Assembly (NCBI GenBank): GCA_024234215.1
Contig: JACKOQ010000004.1
Location: forward strand, 179,910-243,909
From: Pseudomonadales bacterium
Lineage (GTDB): Bacteria; Pseudomonadota; Gammaproteobacteria; Pseudomonadales; UBA5862
DNA length: 64,000 bases
Reading direction: 5' to 3'
The notes under the pieces were generated by a model. The model made no database searches, was not told the DNA's origin, and saw nothing but the letters and a program-made list of their open reading frames with translations. The position numbers were made by a program, and so were the translations under genes. Of the stretch, positions 53,625 to 62,810 are shown piece by piece (the stretch's first letter is position 1; the number at the start of each line of letters is the position of its first letter).

Positions 53625-54465
53625 CGGTGTGCTCCTCGCCGATGCGGGCAGAGGTGACCCGCTCCTGTCCGCCGAGATCGTGGTGGGTCTCTATCTGATG
53701 GTAACCGAGTCGGCTCAGCAGGTCGCGCACCGCGGCGCCCTGTTGCCAGCCATGCTCCAGCAGCAGCCAGCCACCGCTCAGCAGGTGGGCGGGGGCCTGC
53801 TCGGCGATTCGGCGCAGATCGGCCAGGCCATTCTCGGCCGCCACCAGCGCCGTGGCCGGTTCGAAACCGAGCGCGGCGAGATGGGGGTCATCCGCGGCGA
53901 TGTAGGGGGGGTTGCTGACGAGGGCGGCAAAGCGGCCGGCCGGCAGTGCGTCGCACCAGTCGCCCTGCAGGAAGCAGACACGGTGCGCGAGATTCAGGGT
54001 TGCGGCATTGTCCCGCGCCACATGCAGCGCGGCCGGGCTGGCATCGGTGGCGACCAGCTGCCAGGCTGGGCGCGCCTTGGCCAGTGCCAGCGCGATGGCG
54101 CCGCTGCCGGTGCCGAGATCGGCCAGCCGCAGCGGGGTGGTCGGCAGCCGTTGCAGCGTCAGCTCGACCAGCAGCTCGGTCTCGGGCCGGGGGATCAGGG
54201 TGGTGGCGTCGACCCGCAGCTCCAGATCCCAGAAACCCTGCCGGCCGGTCAGGTAGGCGATCGGTTCGCCCTGTCGGCGCCGCTCGATCAGCGCTTCGAA
54301 CTGCTGCTGCTGCGTGGCACTGAGCGGGTGCTCCGGCCAGCCATAGAGAAAGCTGCTGCCGACACCGAGCAGGTGGCACAGCAGCAGGCGGGCATCCAGT
54401 TCCGGTGTTGGACTGCTGTCGAGTCGTTGGCAGGCAGTGCGCAGCAGGGCAGACAGGGTGGCCAT
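53617..54465 (-). CDS. prmC: Peptide chain release factor N5-glutamine methyltransferase
   Basis: SAM-dependent methyltransferase of 282 residues that methylates the Gln of the GGQ motif in release factors RF1 and RF2. The N-terminal helical domain binds the release factor; the C-terminal Rossmann domain shows LADLGTGSGAIALALAKARP (SAM site) and the catalytic SNPPYIAADDPHL. The gene directly follows its substrate gene prfA with a 30-base gap, as in most gammaproteobacteria. Confidence 0.96.
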   Translation of the reverse strand: MATLSALLRTACQRLDSSPTPELDARLLLCHLLGVGSSFLYGWPEHPLSATQQQQFEALIERRRQGEPIAYLTGRQGFWDLELRVDATTLIPRPETELLVELTLQRLPTTPLRLADLGTGSGAIALALAKARPAWQLVATDASPAALHVARDNAATLNLAHRVCFLQGDWCDALPAGRFAALVSNPPYIAADDPHLAALGFEPATALVAAENGLADLRRIAEQAPAHLLSGGWLLLEHGWQQGAAVRDLLSRLGYHQIETHHDLGGQERVTSARIGEEHTDG

Positions 54466-54495
54466 CGCGATCAGCCAGCGGTTGCCGGCAGCGCC

Positions 54496-55584
54496 TCAGT
54501 GGGCATCGGCCAGGCGGGCGAGCTGTTCGGCCTGGTACTCATGCAGCAGCGGCATGGTCAGCAGATCGAGATGGCCGCCCAGCACCTCGTCGAGCTGATA
54601 GAGAGTGAGGTTGATGCGGTGGTCGGTGATGCGTCCCTGTGGGTAGTTGTAGGTGCGAATCCGCTCGGAGCGGTCGCCGGAGCCCACCTGCAGCCGCCGC
54701 GATTCGGCATGTTCGGCCTGCTGCTTGCCGCGGGCCTGATCGAGCAGCCGGGCGGCCAGCAGCGACATCGCCTTGGCGCGGTTTTTGTGCTGCGAGCGCT
54801 CCTCCTGACACTCCACCACCATGCCGCTCGGAAGGTGGGTGATGCGGATCGCCGAATCGGTCTTGTTGACATGCTGCCCTCCCGCCCCCGAGGCGCGGTA
54901 GGTGTCGACCTTCAGATCGGCCTTGTTGATCTCGATGCCGTCGATTTCGTCGACCTCCGGCAGGATGGCGACAGTGCAGGCCGAGGTGTGGATGCGTCCC
55001 TGTGATTCAGTGGCGGGCACCCGCTGCACCCGGTGGGTGCCCGATTCGAACTTGAGGTGGGAGTAGACCTGGTTGCCGGTGATGTGACAGACGATCTCCT
55101 TGAAGCCGCCGTGCTCGCCGGGCCGTTCGCTGACCACCTCGATGCGCCAGCCGCGCAGGTCGGCATGGCGGCTGTACATGCGAAACAGGTCGCCGGCGAA
55201 GATCGCGGCCTCATCACCGCCGGTGCCGGCACGAATCTCCAGGTAGACGTTGCTGTTGTCATGCTCATCGCGCGGCAGCAGCAGCAGTTGCAGCTCGGTT
55301 TCGAGCCGTTCGAGTTCGGCGCTGTCGCTGCCGAGCTCGGCTTCGGCCAGTTCGCGCAGTTCGGCGTCGCTGCTGTCGAGCAGTGTGCGGGTCTCATCGA
55401 GCTGCTGAAGCAACTGCCGGTAGCGGCCAAAGCAGAGGGCGACCGGTTCGATCTCGCTGAACTCGCGCGACAGCTCACGAAAGCGGCTGTTGTCCTGGAT
55501 GGTCTCGGCCTGGCTCAGCAGGGCGGCCAGCTCCTGCTGGCGCTCCTGAATCTGCTCCAGCTTGTGCTGTATCGAGGGTTTCAT
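54496..55584 (-). CDS. prfA: Peptide chain release factor 1
   Basis: Release factor of 362 residues that ends translation at UAA and UAG. The catalytic GGQ lies in YRASGAGGQHVNKTDSAIRI, and the codon-recognition PAT-type tripeptide in RVPATESQGRIHTS. The start MKPSIQHKLEQIQER overlaps the hemA stop as ATGA; the 11-residue extension upstream is rejected. The hemA-prfA-prmC order is a classic proteobacterial operon. Confidence 0.98.
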   Translation of the reverse strand: MKPSIQHKLEQIQERQQELAALLSQAETIQDNSRFRELSREFSEIEPVALCFGRYRQLLQQLDETRTLLDSSDAELRELAEAELGSDSAELERLETELQLLLLPRDEHDNSNVYLEIRAGTGGDEAAIFAGDLFRMYSRHADLRGWRIEVVSERPGEHGGFKEIVCHITGNQVYSHLKFESGTHRVQRVPATESQGRIHTSACTVAILPEVDEIDGIEINKADLKVDTYRASGAGGQHVNKTDSAIRITHLPSGMVVECQEERSQHKNRAKAMSLLAARLLDQARGKQQAEHAESRRLQVGSGDRSERIRTYNYPQGRITDHRINLTLYQLDEVLGGHLDLLTMPLLHEYQAEQLARLADAH

Positions 55585-56906
55585 CGAGGGGTCGGGTCGC
55601 TGTGGTCGCGACGGCATTCGAGGCTGAAGAGGTCGCGGTAGATCGCCAGCCGCTGCTCGCGGTCATCGAGTTCGCTGGCGGCCTTGATCTGCACCGTGGG
55701 GCCATGCAGCAGCTTGTTGGTCAGGCCGTGCGCCAGCCGCTCGATCACCTGCTGCGGATCCTGCCCCTGCGCCAGCAGTCGGCGGGCCTTCTCCAGCTCG
55801 GCCTGCTGGAGCTGTTCGGCCCGGCCGCGGTAGCGCTTGACCAGTTCGATGGCGTCGTGGGCGCGCTCTTCGCGCATCAGCTCCTCGACCCCCAGCGTGA
55901 TCAGCCGTTCGGCCTCGTCGGCGGCGCCCTGGCGGCTGCGCAGGTTCTCGCGCACCACCTCCTGCAGGTCGTCGACGGTGTAGAGGTAGACATCGGCCAG
56001 TTCGGCCACCTCGGCCTCGATGTCGCGCGGCACGGCGAGGTCGACCATGAAGATCGGCCGGTGGCGGCGTGCCTTCAGTGCCCGCTCGACGGCCCCCTTG
56101 CCGAGGATCGGCAGTGGGCTGGCGGTGGAGGAGATCACCAGATCGGCCTGTGGCAGTTGTTGCGGAATTTCGCTCAGCAGGATCGGGGTGCCGCCGACCT
56201 CACGTGCCAACTGTTCGGCCCGCTCCAGCGTGCGGTTGGCCACCTGGATCGAGCCGATGCCCTGCTCCCGCAGGTGGCGTGCCACCAGCTCGATGGTCTC
56301 GCCGGCGCCGATCAGCAGGGCATGGCTGCGGCCGAGGTCGGTGAAGATTCGCCTGGCCAGCTGCACCGAGGCGTAGGCGACCGAGATCGACTGCTGGCCG
56401 ATGCCGGTGTCGGTGCGCACCTTCTTGGCCACCGCAAAGGTGCGCTGGAACACCTGGTTGAGCCGGCGGCCCAGCGTGTCGGCCGCCTTGGCCTGGGCGT
56501 AGGCCTCCTTCATCTGCCCCAGAATCTGCGGCTCGCCGAGAATCATCGAGTCGAGTCCGGCGGCCACCCGCATCATGTGGCGCGCCGCCTTGGCGCCCCA
56601 GTGGGTGTAGAGGCTCTGGGTCAACTGCTTCTGTGGCAGGTGGTGGTAGTCGGCGAGCCAGGCGAGCAGCCGCTGGCGGGCGCCCGGCAGCGATTCGGGC
56701 ACGCAGTAGAGTTCGGTGCGGTTGCAGGTCGACAGAATCGCCACCTCCCTGAGCGGCACACTGTCGCGCGCACTTTCCAGTGCCTCGCCGAAGCGTGCCG
56801 GGTTGAAGGCGACCCGTTCGCGCAGAGTGATGTCGGCCGTGGTGTGATTGATGCCGAGCGCCAGCAGTGCAAGGTCGGAAGCGGGGAGGGCGGACTGGTC
56901 AACCAT
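55581..56906 (-). CDS. hemA: Glutamyl-tRNA reductase
   Basis: Reduces glutamyl-tRNA to glutamate-1-semialdehyde in the C5 pathway to haem and sirohaem, 441 residues. The catalytic Cys61 lies in ILSTCNRTELYCV, the NADPH site in HALLIGAGETIELVARHL, and the conserved ASPLPILGKGAVERAL follows, with a C-terminal dimerisation helix. It is divergent from the TPR lipoprotein gene, and a TATATT-like -10 lies in the shared gap on this strand (57047-57052), without a good -35. Confidence 0.97.
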   Translation of the reverse strand: MVDQSALPASDLALLALGINHTTADITLRERVAFNPARFGEALESARDSVPLREVAILSTCNRTELYCVPESLPGARQRLLAWLADYHHLPQKQLTQSLYTHWGAKAARHMMRVAAGLDSMILGEPQILGQMKEAYAQAKAADTLGRRLNQVFQRTFAVAKKVRTDTGIGQQSISVAYASVQLARRIFTDLGRSHALLIGAGETIELVARHLREQGIGSIQVANRTLERAEQLAREVGGTPILLSEIPQQLPQADLVISSTASPLPILGKGAVERALKARRHRPIFMVDLAVPRDIEAEVAELADVYLYTVDDLQEVVRENLRSRQGAADEAERLITLGVEELMREERAHDAIELVKRYRGRAEQLQQAELEKARRLLAQGQDPQQVIERLAHGLTNKLLHGPTVQIKAASELDDREQRLAIYRDLFSLECRRDHSDPTPR

Positions 56907-57147
56907 GGTCTGTCAGTGATAACCCAGTTGTGGTGCGCATCGTGAGTGAGAAAGTGAGGCGTGCTGCCCCGGGTTCCATGGATTCACGGACAACAGCACA
57001 GGCCGCCGTGGCCGGATCTGTTGCGGCTTGCCGATCCTGTGGCGGAAATATACCACAAAAGCACGGGGTTACCGGCAGTTGCGCCGTGCCCCATTGTGGC
57101 CCATGCTTCGATGCGATTTAATGCGACATCCACTCGAACAGCCCTTC

Positions 57148-58902
57148 ATGCCATCCACCCGCCCTCTTGCTGCCTGCATTGCCCTGTTGATGCTGCTTGC
57201 TGGCTGCGCCAGCAAAAAAGTCGACCTGCCCCAGGCCGATGCGCCAGCTCTGGCGGCCGAGGTGCCGGCGCCGGCGGCTGCACCGGCCGAACCGTCGCGG
57301 TTTCGCCCCTTTGCCAAGGAGACGCTCTACGACCTGCTGAGTGCCGAGCTGGCCGGCAAGTCGCAACAGTACGATCTGGCGCTCGATGGCTACCTGCAGC
57401 AGGCGCGGCAGACGCGTGATCCGGTCATCATCGAGCGGGCCCTGCAGATCGCCCAGTTCCTGCAGAATGACGCGGCCATGCTCGAAGCGGCCGGGCTGCT
57501 GATCGAGGTCGATCCAGCCAATTCCGAAGCGCGGCGGATGTATGCCATTCAACTGATCAGGGCCGAGCGTTACCTCGAGGCGCTGCCGCAACTGGACACC
57601 CTGCGCGCGACCGGGCAGGAGGCTGCCTACGACTATCTGGCATTGATGGCCGTTCGCCAACCGCCGGAGCGGCTCGATGGCCTGATTGTCGAGTTCGATC
57701 GGCGGCTGGCGACGGCCAGGGATGATGCGCAACTGCTGTTCGGCAAGGCAATCCTGCTCAATGCGCGTGGTCAGCGCGAGGCGGCCCTGCAACTGGCGCA
57801 GCAGTTGTCGAAGATGCCGCAGGACAATGGCAAGAGCATGGTGCTGGAGGCGCAGATCCTGTTCGGCATGGGGCGCGAACAGCAGGCCCTGCAGCGACTG
57901 GACGAAGCAGTGGCGCGCTTCCCCGACGACCTGCGGTTGCGGGTGCAGTTGATTCAACTGCTGCTGAGCCGGCAGGAGCTGGCTCGGGCCGGCAGCGAAA
58001 TCGACCGGTTCAGCGCGCTGGTCGACGGCAACGATGGTGTGCTGCTGTCGACGGTGGCCGCCATGGCGGCGCGCAGCGGCCTGGTCAGTCGGGCCGAGCG
58101 ACTCTATCAGCAGCTGCTCGACATCGACCACCGTCCTGATGAGGCCCACTTTCAACTGGGTCTGCTGGCACAGCAGCGCAACGATTTCAATCAGGCGTTC
58201 TATCACTTTTCGGCGATCGGCGAAGGCCCGCTCTATCTCAACGCGGTGGCCAAGCGGGCGGAGCTGCTGGCAATCACCGGTGAATTCGAGGCGATGCAGC
58301 GGCTGCTGGCCGACACCCGTGAGCAGTGGAGTTCCGCCGCGGCCAGCCTCTACCTGCTCGAAGGAGAGCTGCTGATGACCCATCAGCGGCCCGGCAGTGC
58401 GATCAAGCTCTACGATCGGGCGCTGAAGGCGCTGCCGCAGGATCTCAATCTGCGCTATGGCCGTGCGATGGCCCATGAACAGTTGGGCGATCTGGTGGCG
58501 ATGGAGCGCGATCTTCGCTACATCATCAAGCGCGAACCGGACAATGCCGTGGCACTGAATGCGCTGGGCTACACCCTGGCGGTGCGCACCAAGCGTCTGA
58601 GCGAAGCCCATCGACTGATTCTGCGGGCCCACCAGTTGCGGCCGCAGGAGCCGGCGATTCTCGACAGCCTCGGCTGGGTCGAACATCTGCGCGGCAACCA
58701 TGCCGAAGCGCTGCAGTTGCTGGAGCAGGCCGCCCAGCAGCTCAACGAGCCGGAGGTGATCGGCCATCTGGTTGAGCTGCTGTGGCAAGAGGGCCAGCAG
58801 GATCGGGCGCGGGCACTGCTGCGCAAGGGGATGATCGACCATCCGGCCACTCCGCGCTGGGGTGAACTGATCAAGCGCCTGAAGATCGATCTCGAACCAT
58901 GA
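57148..58902 (+). CDS. TPR-repeat outer-membrane lipoprotein
   Basis: Lipoprotein of 584 residues with no assigned enzyme function. The signal peptide MPSTRPLAACIALLMLLAGC ends in a lipobox with Cys20. An Ala/Pro-rich linker follows, then many TPR-like helical pairs from residue 60 to the end (for example SAIKLYDRALKALPQDLNLR and AEALQLLEQAAQQLNEPEV). Proteins of this type are found before lolB in pseudomonads. An in-frame ATG 27 bases earlier is also possible; neither has a clear Shine-Dalgarno. The stop overlaps lolB by 4 bases, so a role linked to envelope or lipoprotein biology is inferred. Confidence 0.85.
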   Translation: MPSTRPLAACIALLMLLAGCASKKVDLPQADAPALAAEVPAPAAAPAEPSRFRPFAKETLYDLLSAELAGKSQQYDLALDGYLQQARQTRDPVIIERALQIAQFLQNDAAMLEAAGLLIEVDPANSEARRMYAIQLIRAERYLEALPQLDTLRATGQEAAYDYLALMAVRQPPERLDGLIVEFDRRLATARDDAQLLFGKAILLNARGQREAALQLAQQLSKMPQDNGKSMVLEAQILFGMGREQQALQRLDEAVARFPDDLRLRVQLIQLLLSRQELARAGSEIDRFSALVDGNDGVLLSTVAAMAARSGLVSRAERLYQQLLDIDHRPDEAHFQLGLLAQQRNDFNQAFYHFSAIGEGPLYLNAVAKRAELLAITGEFEAMQRLLADTREQWSSAAASLYLLEGELLMTHQRPGSAIKLYDRALKALPQDLNLRYGRAMAHEQLGDLVAMERDLRYIIKREPDNAVALNALGYTLAVRTKRLSEAHRLILRAHQLRPQEPAILDSLGWVEHLRGNHAEALQLLEQAAQQLNEPEVIGHLVELLWQEGQQDRARALLRKGMIDHPATPRWGELIKRLKIDLEP

Positions 58903-59510
58903 ACCTGTCGTTGCGCACCGGCCTGTTGATGCTTCTGGCGCTGTGGCTGGGGGGCTGTGCCCAACTGGCCAGGCAGCCGGAGCCGACGCCAACCGGCGTG
59001 CAGGCCGCGGCGGAATTTCTCAGGCGCCAGGCGGATCTGGAGACGATGATGCACTGGCAGTTGGCCGGCAAACTGGGCATTCGCAGCGGTGACCAGGCGG
59101 TCAGCGGCTATTTCAACTGGCAGGAGGCACCGGAGCACTATCTGGTGCAGGTGAGCGGTCCGGTGGGTGGCGGCTCGATGCAGATCGAAGGACAGCCGGG
59201 TCGGGTCATCCTGCGCGACAGCGACGGCAGATCGCGTGAGGCCGACAACGTCGAGATGCTGCTGAAGAGTGAAACCGGCTGGTGGCTGCCACTGTCGCTG
59301 CTGCGCTACTGGATTCGCGGCATTCCGGCTCCGGCACTGCCCGAGCGCCACAGCCTCGATCCACAGGGGCGCATCAGCCTGCTCGAACAGGCCGGCTGGA
59401 AAATCAGCTATGCCAGTTATCGACAGGCGGGGGCGCGCGAACTGCCGGAGAAGATCGTGCTCGACACCGACCATCTGCACATCACGCTGCTGCTCAAGGC
59501 GTGGCAATGA
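58899..59510 (+). CDS. lolB: Outer-membrane lipoprotein receptor LolB
   Basis: Lipoprotein of 203 residues that receives lipoproteins from LolA and inserts them into the outer membrane. The signal peptide MNLSLRTGLLMLLALWLGGC has the lipid-bearing Cys at residue 20. The LolB core includes MHWQLAGKLGIRSGDQAVSGYFNWQ, the conserved LLPLSLLRYWIRG-like segment and IPAPALPE. Overlaps with the TPR gene before and ispE after (both ATGA) show coupling. lolB-ispE-tRNA-prs is a conserved gammaproteobacterial order. Confidence 0.94.
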   Translation: MNLSLRTGLLMLLALWLGGCAQLARQPEPTPTGVQAAAEFLRRQADLETMMHWQLAGKLGIRSGDQAVSGYFNWQEAPEHYLVQVSGPVGGGSMQIEGQPGRVILRDSDGRSREADNVEMLLKSETGWWLPLSLLRYWIRGIPAPALPERHSLDPQGRISLLEQAGWKISYASYRQAGARELPEKIVLDTDHLHITLLLKAWQ

Positions 59511-60352
59511 GCAGGCTATTGACCGCGCCGGCGCCGGCCAAGCTCAACCTGTTTCTGCACATTCTGGGGCGCCGCTTCGACGGCTATCACCGGTTGCAGA
59601 CACTGTTCCAGTTCCTCGACCATGGTGATCGGCTCACCTTCGAGCCGATCGAGGATGATCAGCTCGAACTGATTGCTCCGGGGCTGCCGATTCCGGCATC
59701 GGACAACCTGATCATGCGGGCGGCACGGCTGCTCAGGCGTGACACCGGCTGCCGTCTGGGCGCGCGCATCCAGCTCGACAAGCGGTTGCCGATGGGCGGT
59801 GGCCTGGGCGGCGGCAGCTCCGACGCGGCGACCACGCTGGTGATGCTGAATCGACTGTGGCGGCTGCAGCTGCCGCCGACCGAGCTGGCCCGGCTGGCGC
59901 TCGAACTGGGTGCCGATGTGCCGCTGTTCACGCTGGGGCGGGCGGCCTGGGGCGAGGGCATCGGTGAGCAGTTGACGCCGGTGCAGCTCGAAGAGCCCTG
60001 GTACCTGGTGCTCACGCCCGATTGCGAAGTGGCAACCGGTACGATCTTTCAGCATCCGCAATTGACACGCAACAGTGAGCCGATCACAATGTCGGCCTTT
60101 TTGGAGGGGGGCGGTCGCAACGATTTCGAGCCGCTGGTTCGCAAACTCTACCCGCAGATCGATGCCGCCTTCGGCTGGCTCGGAGAGTTTGCCCCGCCGC
60201 GGTTGACCGGTTCGGGCAGCTCCCTGTTTGCCCGGTTTGCAACCGAAGAGACTGCGTTGCGGCCGTTGCGGCAGTTGCCCAGTGGCTGGCGGGCTTTCGT
60301 CGCCCGGGGCTGCAACACCTCTCCACTGTATTTGAAGAGTGCAAACGAATGA
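59507..60352 (+). CDS. ispE: 4-diphosphocytidyl-2-C-methyl-D-erythritol kinase
   Basis: GHMP-family kinase of the MEP isoprenoid pathway, 281 residues, phosphorylating the 2-hydroxyl of CDP-ME. The ATP-binding loop PMGGGLGGGSSDAATTL is clear, the N-terminal PAPAKLNLFLHILGRRFDGYH carries the conserved Lys, and the third GHMP motif is LTGSGSSLFARF. The start MSRLLTAPAPAKLN overlaps lolB; the long upstream extension is in another frame of lolB and is rejected. Confidence 0.97.
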   Translation: MSRLLTAPAPAKLNLFLHILGRRFDGYHRLQTLFQFLDHGDRLTFEPIEDDQLELIAPGLPIPASDNLIMRAARLLRRDTGCRLGARIQLDKRLPMGGGLGGGSSDAATTLVMLNRLWRLQLPPTELARLALELGADVPLFTLGRAAWGEGIGEQLTPVQLEEPWYLVLTPDCEVATGTIFQHPQLTRNSEPITMSAFLEGGGRNDFEPLVRKLYPQIDAAFGWLGEFAPPRLTGSGSSLFARFATEETALRPLRQLPSGWRAFVARGCNTSPLYLKSANE

Positions 60353-60406
60353 AGCGGCGTCACGGAACAGTCCGGACCGCAGTACCATTCGCAGGTTTTT
60401 AACCAT

Positions 60407-60481
60407 TGGGGTGTCGCCAAGCGGTAAGGCACTGGATTTTGATTCCAGCATACGAAGGTTCGAATCCTTCCACCCCAGCCA
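60407..60481 (+). tRNA. glnU-like: tRNA-Gln (anticodon TTG), CCA encoded
   Basis: A 75-base cloverleaf. Acceptor stem TGGGGTG (60407-60413) pairs with CACCCCA (60471-60477), followed by discriminator G and CCA. The anticodon loop TTTTGAT has TTG at 60439-60441 between CTGGA and TCCAG stems, and the T loop is TTCGAAT. A TTG anticodon reads both glutamine codons by wobble. Located between ispE and prs, as in many gammaproteobacteria. Confidence 0.97.
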
Positions 60482-60543
60482 TCTTTCCGCGCGTCATACC
60501 TGAAATCGTCCACCTTTACTGACGCCGATCAGCCTGAGGTTTC

Positions 60544-61488
60544 GTGATTCCGCCCATGAAAATCTTCACTGGCAATGCCACCCCGGAGCTTGCCCGCAGT
60601 GTCGCCGAGATTCTCGACATGCCGCTGGGCAGTGCGCTGGTCGGCAGCTTCAGCGATGGCGAAATCCTGGTCGAGATTCAGGAGAATGTGCGCGGTGATG
60701 ATGTCTTCATCATCCAGTCGACCTGCGCGCCGACCAACGACCACCTGATGGAACTGATCATCATGGTCGATGCGCTGCGGCGCGCCTCGGCCAGCCGGAT
60801 CACCGCAGTGGTGCCCTACTTCGGCTATGCCCGACAGGATCGCCGGGTGCGCTCGGCGCGGGTGCCGATCAGCGCCAAGGTGGTGGCCGACATGATGACC
60901 GGCGTTGGCATCAACCGGGTGCTCACCGTCGATCTGCATGCCGACCAGGTGCAGGGCTTTTTCGACGTGCCGGTGGACAACATCTATGGCTCACCGGTGC
61001 TGATCGACGACATCCTGCGTAACAATTTCGAAGACCTCCTGGTGGTTTCGCCCGATATCGGTGGCGTCGTGCGTGCACGCGCCTTTGCCAAGCAGCTCAG
61101 CAGTGATCTGGCAATCATCGACAAGCGCCGCCCCCAGGCCAACCAGACGCAGGTGATGAACGTGATCGGCGAGGTCGAGGGGCGCACCTGCATTCTGGTC
61201 GACGACATCATCGACACCGCCGGTACCCTCTGCAGTGCCGCGGCGGCCCTGAAAGAGCAGGGCGCGGCCCGGGTGATGGCCTACTGCACCCACCCGGTGC
61301 TGTCGGGACGCGCCATCGACAACCTCAACAACTCCGAACTCGATCAACTGGTGGTGACCGACACCATCCCGTTGTCGCCGGCTGCCCGGCAGTGCAGCCG
61401 AGTGCGGCAGATCTCGCTGGCACCGCTGCTGGCCGAAGCCGTGCGCCGGGTCAGCAACGAGGAGTCGATCAGCGCCATGTTCCGCTGA
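60544..61488 (+). CDS. prs: Ribose-phosphate pyrophosphokinase
   Basis: Makes PRPP for purine, pyrimidine, histidine, tryptophan and NAD synthesis, 314 residues. The N-terminus MKIFTGNATPELARSVAE, ATP-binding YFGYARQDRR, and the PRPP loop CILVDDIIDTAGTL are canonical. I prefer the GTG at 60544 (MIPPMKIF...) because GAGG lies 4 bases upstream. The ATG at 60556 would be 16 bases from that site and give 310 residues. Confidence 0.96.
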   Translation: MIPPMKIFTGNATPELARSVAEILDMPLGSALVGSFSDGEILVEIQENVRGDDVFIIQSTCAPTNDHLMELIIMVDALRRASASRITAVVPYFGYARQDRRVRSARVPISAKVVADMMTGVGINRVLTVDLHADQVQGFFDVPVDNIYGSPVLIDDILRNNFEDLLVVSPDIGGVVRARAFAKQLSSDLAIIDKRRPQANQTQVMNVIGEVEGRTCILVDDIIDTAGTLCSAAAALKEQGAARVMAYCTHPVLSGRAIDNLNNSELDQLVVTDTIPLSPAARQCSRVRQISLAPLLAEAVRRVSNEESISAMFR

Positions 61489-61577
61489 TCGTTCCATTTC
61501 ACCGCCCATTTCAACCACCCACCGGTCGGCGTCGTTTTGGTCGCGAAACCCGTCGACTGTCAGCAAAGGAGCCCGCG

Positions 61578-62186
61578 ATGAGCGCTCAATTTGAACTGGA
61601 CGCCGAACTTCGGCAACAGCAGGGGACAGGTGCGAGCCGCCGCCTGCGTCGTCTCGAAAACCGGGTGCCTGCCATCCTCTATGGCGGCGGCAAGGATCCG
61701 ATGCTGCTCAGCTGCGTGGCCAAGGATCTGGCAAAATCGCTGGAGAGCGAGGCCTTCTACACGCACATCATCAACCTCAAGATCGGTGGCAGCAGCGAAC
61801 CGGTGCTGCTCAAGGCGCTGCAACGCCACCCCAGCAAGGGGTCGGTCATGCATGCCGACTTCATGCGGGTCGAGATGAACCGCAAGATTCACGTGCATGT
61901 GCCGCTGCACTTCATCAATGAAGAGAACTGCATCGGCATCAAGCGCGATGGTGGTCGCATCGCCCACACCCTGACCGAGGTGGAGATCAGCTGTCTGCCG
62001 GGCGATCTGCCGGAATACCTCGAAGTCGACATGCTCGACGTCGGTGTGGGCCGACACATTCACCTCTCCGACCTGAAACTGCCGCCGGGTGTGGAGCTGG
62101 TTTCCCTGTCGCAGGGCGGCGACCATGACGCCCAGGTGGTGGCGGTGGTGCCGACCAAGGGTGGTGGTGACGAAGCCGGCGGTTGA
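61578..62186 (+). CDS. rplY: 50S ribosomal protein L25 / general stress protein Ctc
   Basis: 5S-rRNA-binding ribosomal protein of the long, two-domain Ctc type, 202 residues. The N-terminal L25 domain has TGASRRLRRLENRVPAILYGG, and the C-terminal TL5-like beta domain includes LTEVEISCLPGDLPEYLEVD and LPPGVELVSL. AAGGAG precedes the ATG at ideal distance. It follows prs and precedes pth, the standard order. Confidence 0.96.
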   Translation: MSAQFELDAELRQQQGTGASRRLRRLENRVPAILYGGGKDPMLLSCVAKDLAKSLESEAFYTHIINLKIGGSSEPVLLKALQRHPSKGSVMHADFMRVEMNRKIHVHVPLHFINEENCIGIKRDGGRIAHTLTEVEISCLPGDLPEYLEVDMLDVGVGRHIHLSDLKLPPGVELVSLSQGGDHDAQVVAVVPTKGGGDEAGG

Positions 62187-62207
62187 TCGCTCCCGCCCGG
62201 TTTTCGC

Positions 62208-62792
62208 TTGAGCGCGCGGATCGACGCCATCGTCGGGCTGGGCAACCCCGGCCCCGACTATGCGGCCACCCGCCACAATGCCGGCTGCTGGCTGGTCGAC
62301 CGGCTGGCTGCGCTGGCCGGCGTCCGGCTGCGCGAAGAGCGCAAGTTCCATGGCCGTCACGCCCGCGCGTTCTGGCAGGGTTGCGAATTTCACCTGCTGC
62401 AACCGGACACCTTCATGAACCGCAGCGGCCGGGCCGTGACGGCCCTGCTGCGCTTTTACCAGATTCCGCCCAGCCGTCTGCTGCTGGTCCACGATGAACT
62501 CGATCTGCCGCCCGGCGTGGCCCGCTTCAAGCAAGGCGGCGGCCATGGCGGTCACAATGGCCTGCGCGACATCATCGAGCAGTTGGGCGGTGACAAAAGC
62601 TTCTACCGGCTGCGTCTTGGCATCGGCCACCCCGGAGACAGTTCACGGGTGGTCACCTATGTGCTCAATCCGCCCACTGCGGCAGAGCGCGAGGCGATCG
62701 ACCAGGCGATGGATGATGCCCTGCGGGCACTCCCCGACGCCCTCAATGGCAACTGGGCGACGGCGATGAGCCGGTTGCATGCCCCCACCTGA
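62208..62792 (+). CDS. pth: Peptidyl-tRNA hydrolase
   Basis: Releases tRNA from stalled peptidyl-tRNAs, 194 residues. The catalytic His23 is in YAATRHNAGCWLVD, with the conserved Asn and Asp in PDTFMNRSG and VHDELDLPPG, followed by GGGHGGHNGLRDI. The start is TTG: the only other in-frame codons between it and the stop at the end of rplY are not initiators, and IDAIVGLGNPG must be near the N-terminus. No strong Shine-Dalgarno is visible, so expression may be low or coupled to rplY. Confidence 0.96.
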   Translation: MSARIDAIVGLGNPGPDYAATRHNAGCWLVDRLAALAGVRLREERKFHGRHARAFWQGCEFHLLQPDTFMNRSGRAVTALLRFYQIPPSRLLLVHDELDLPPGVARFKQGGGHGGHNGLRDIIEQLGGDKSFYRLRLGIGHPGDSSRVVTYVLNPPTAAEREAIDQAMDDALRALPDALNGNWATAMSRLHAPT

Positions 62793-62810
62793 CATCGAAT
62801 AGGTCCTGAC

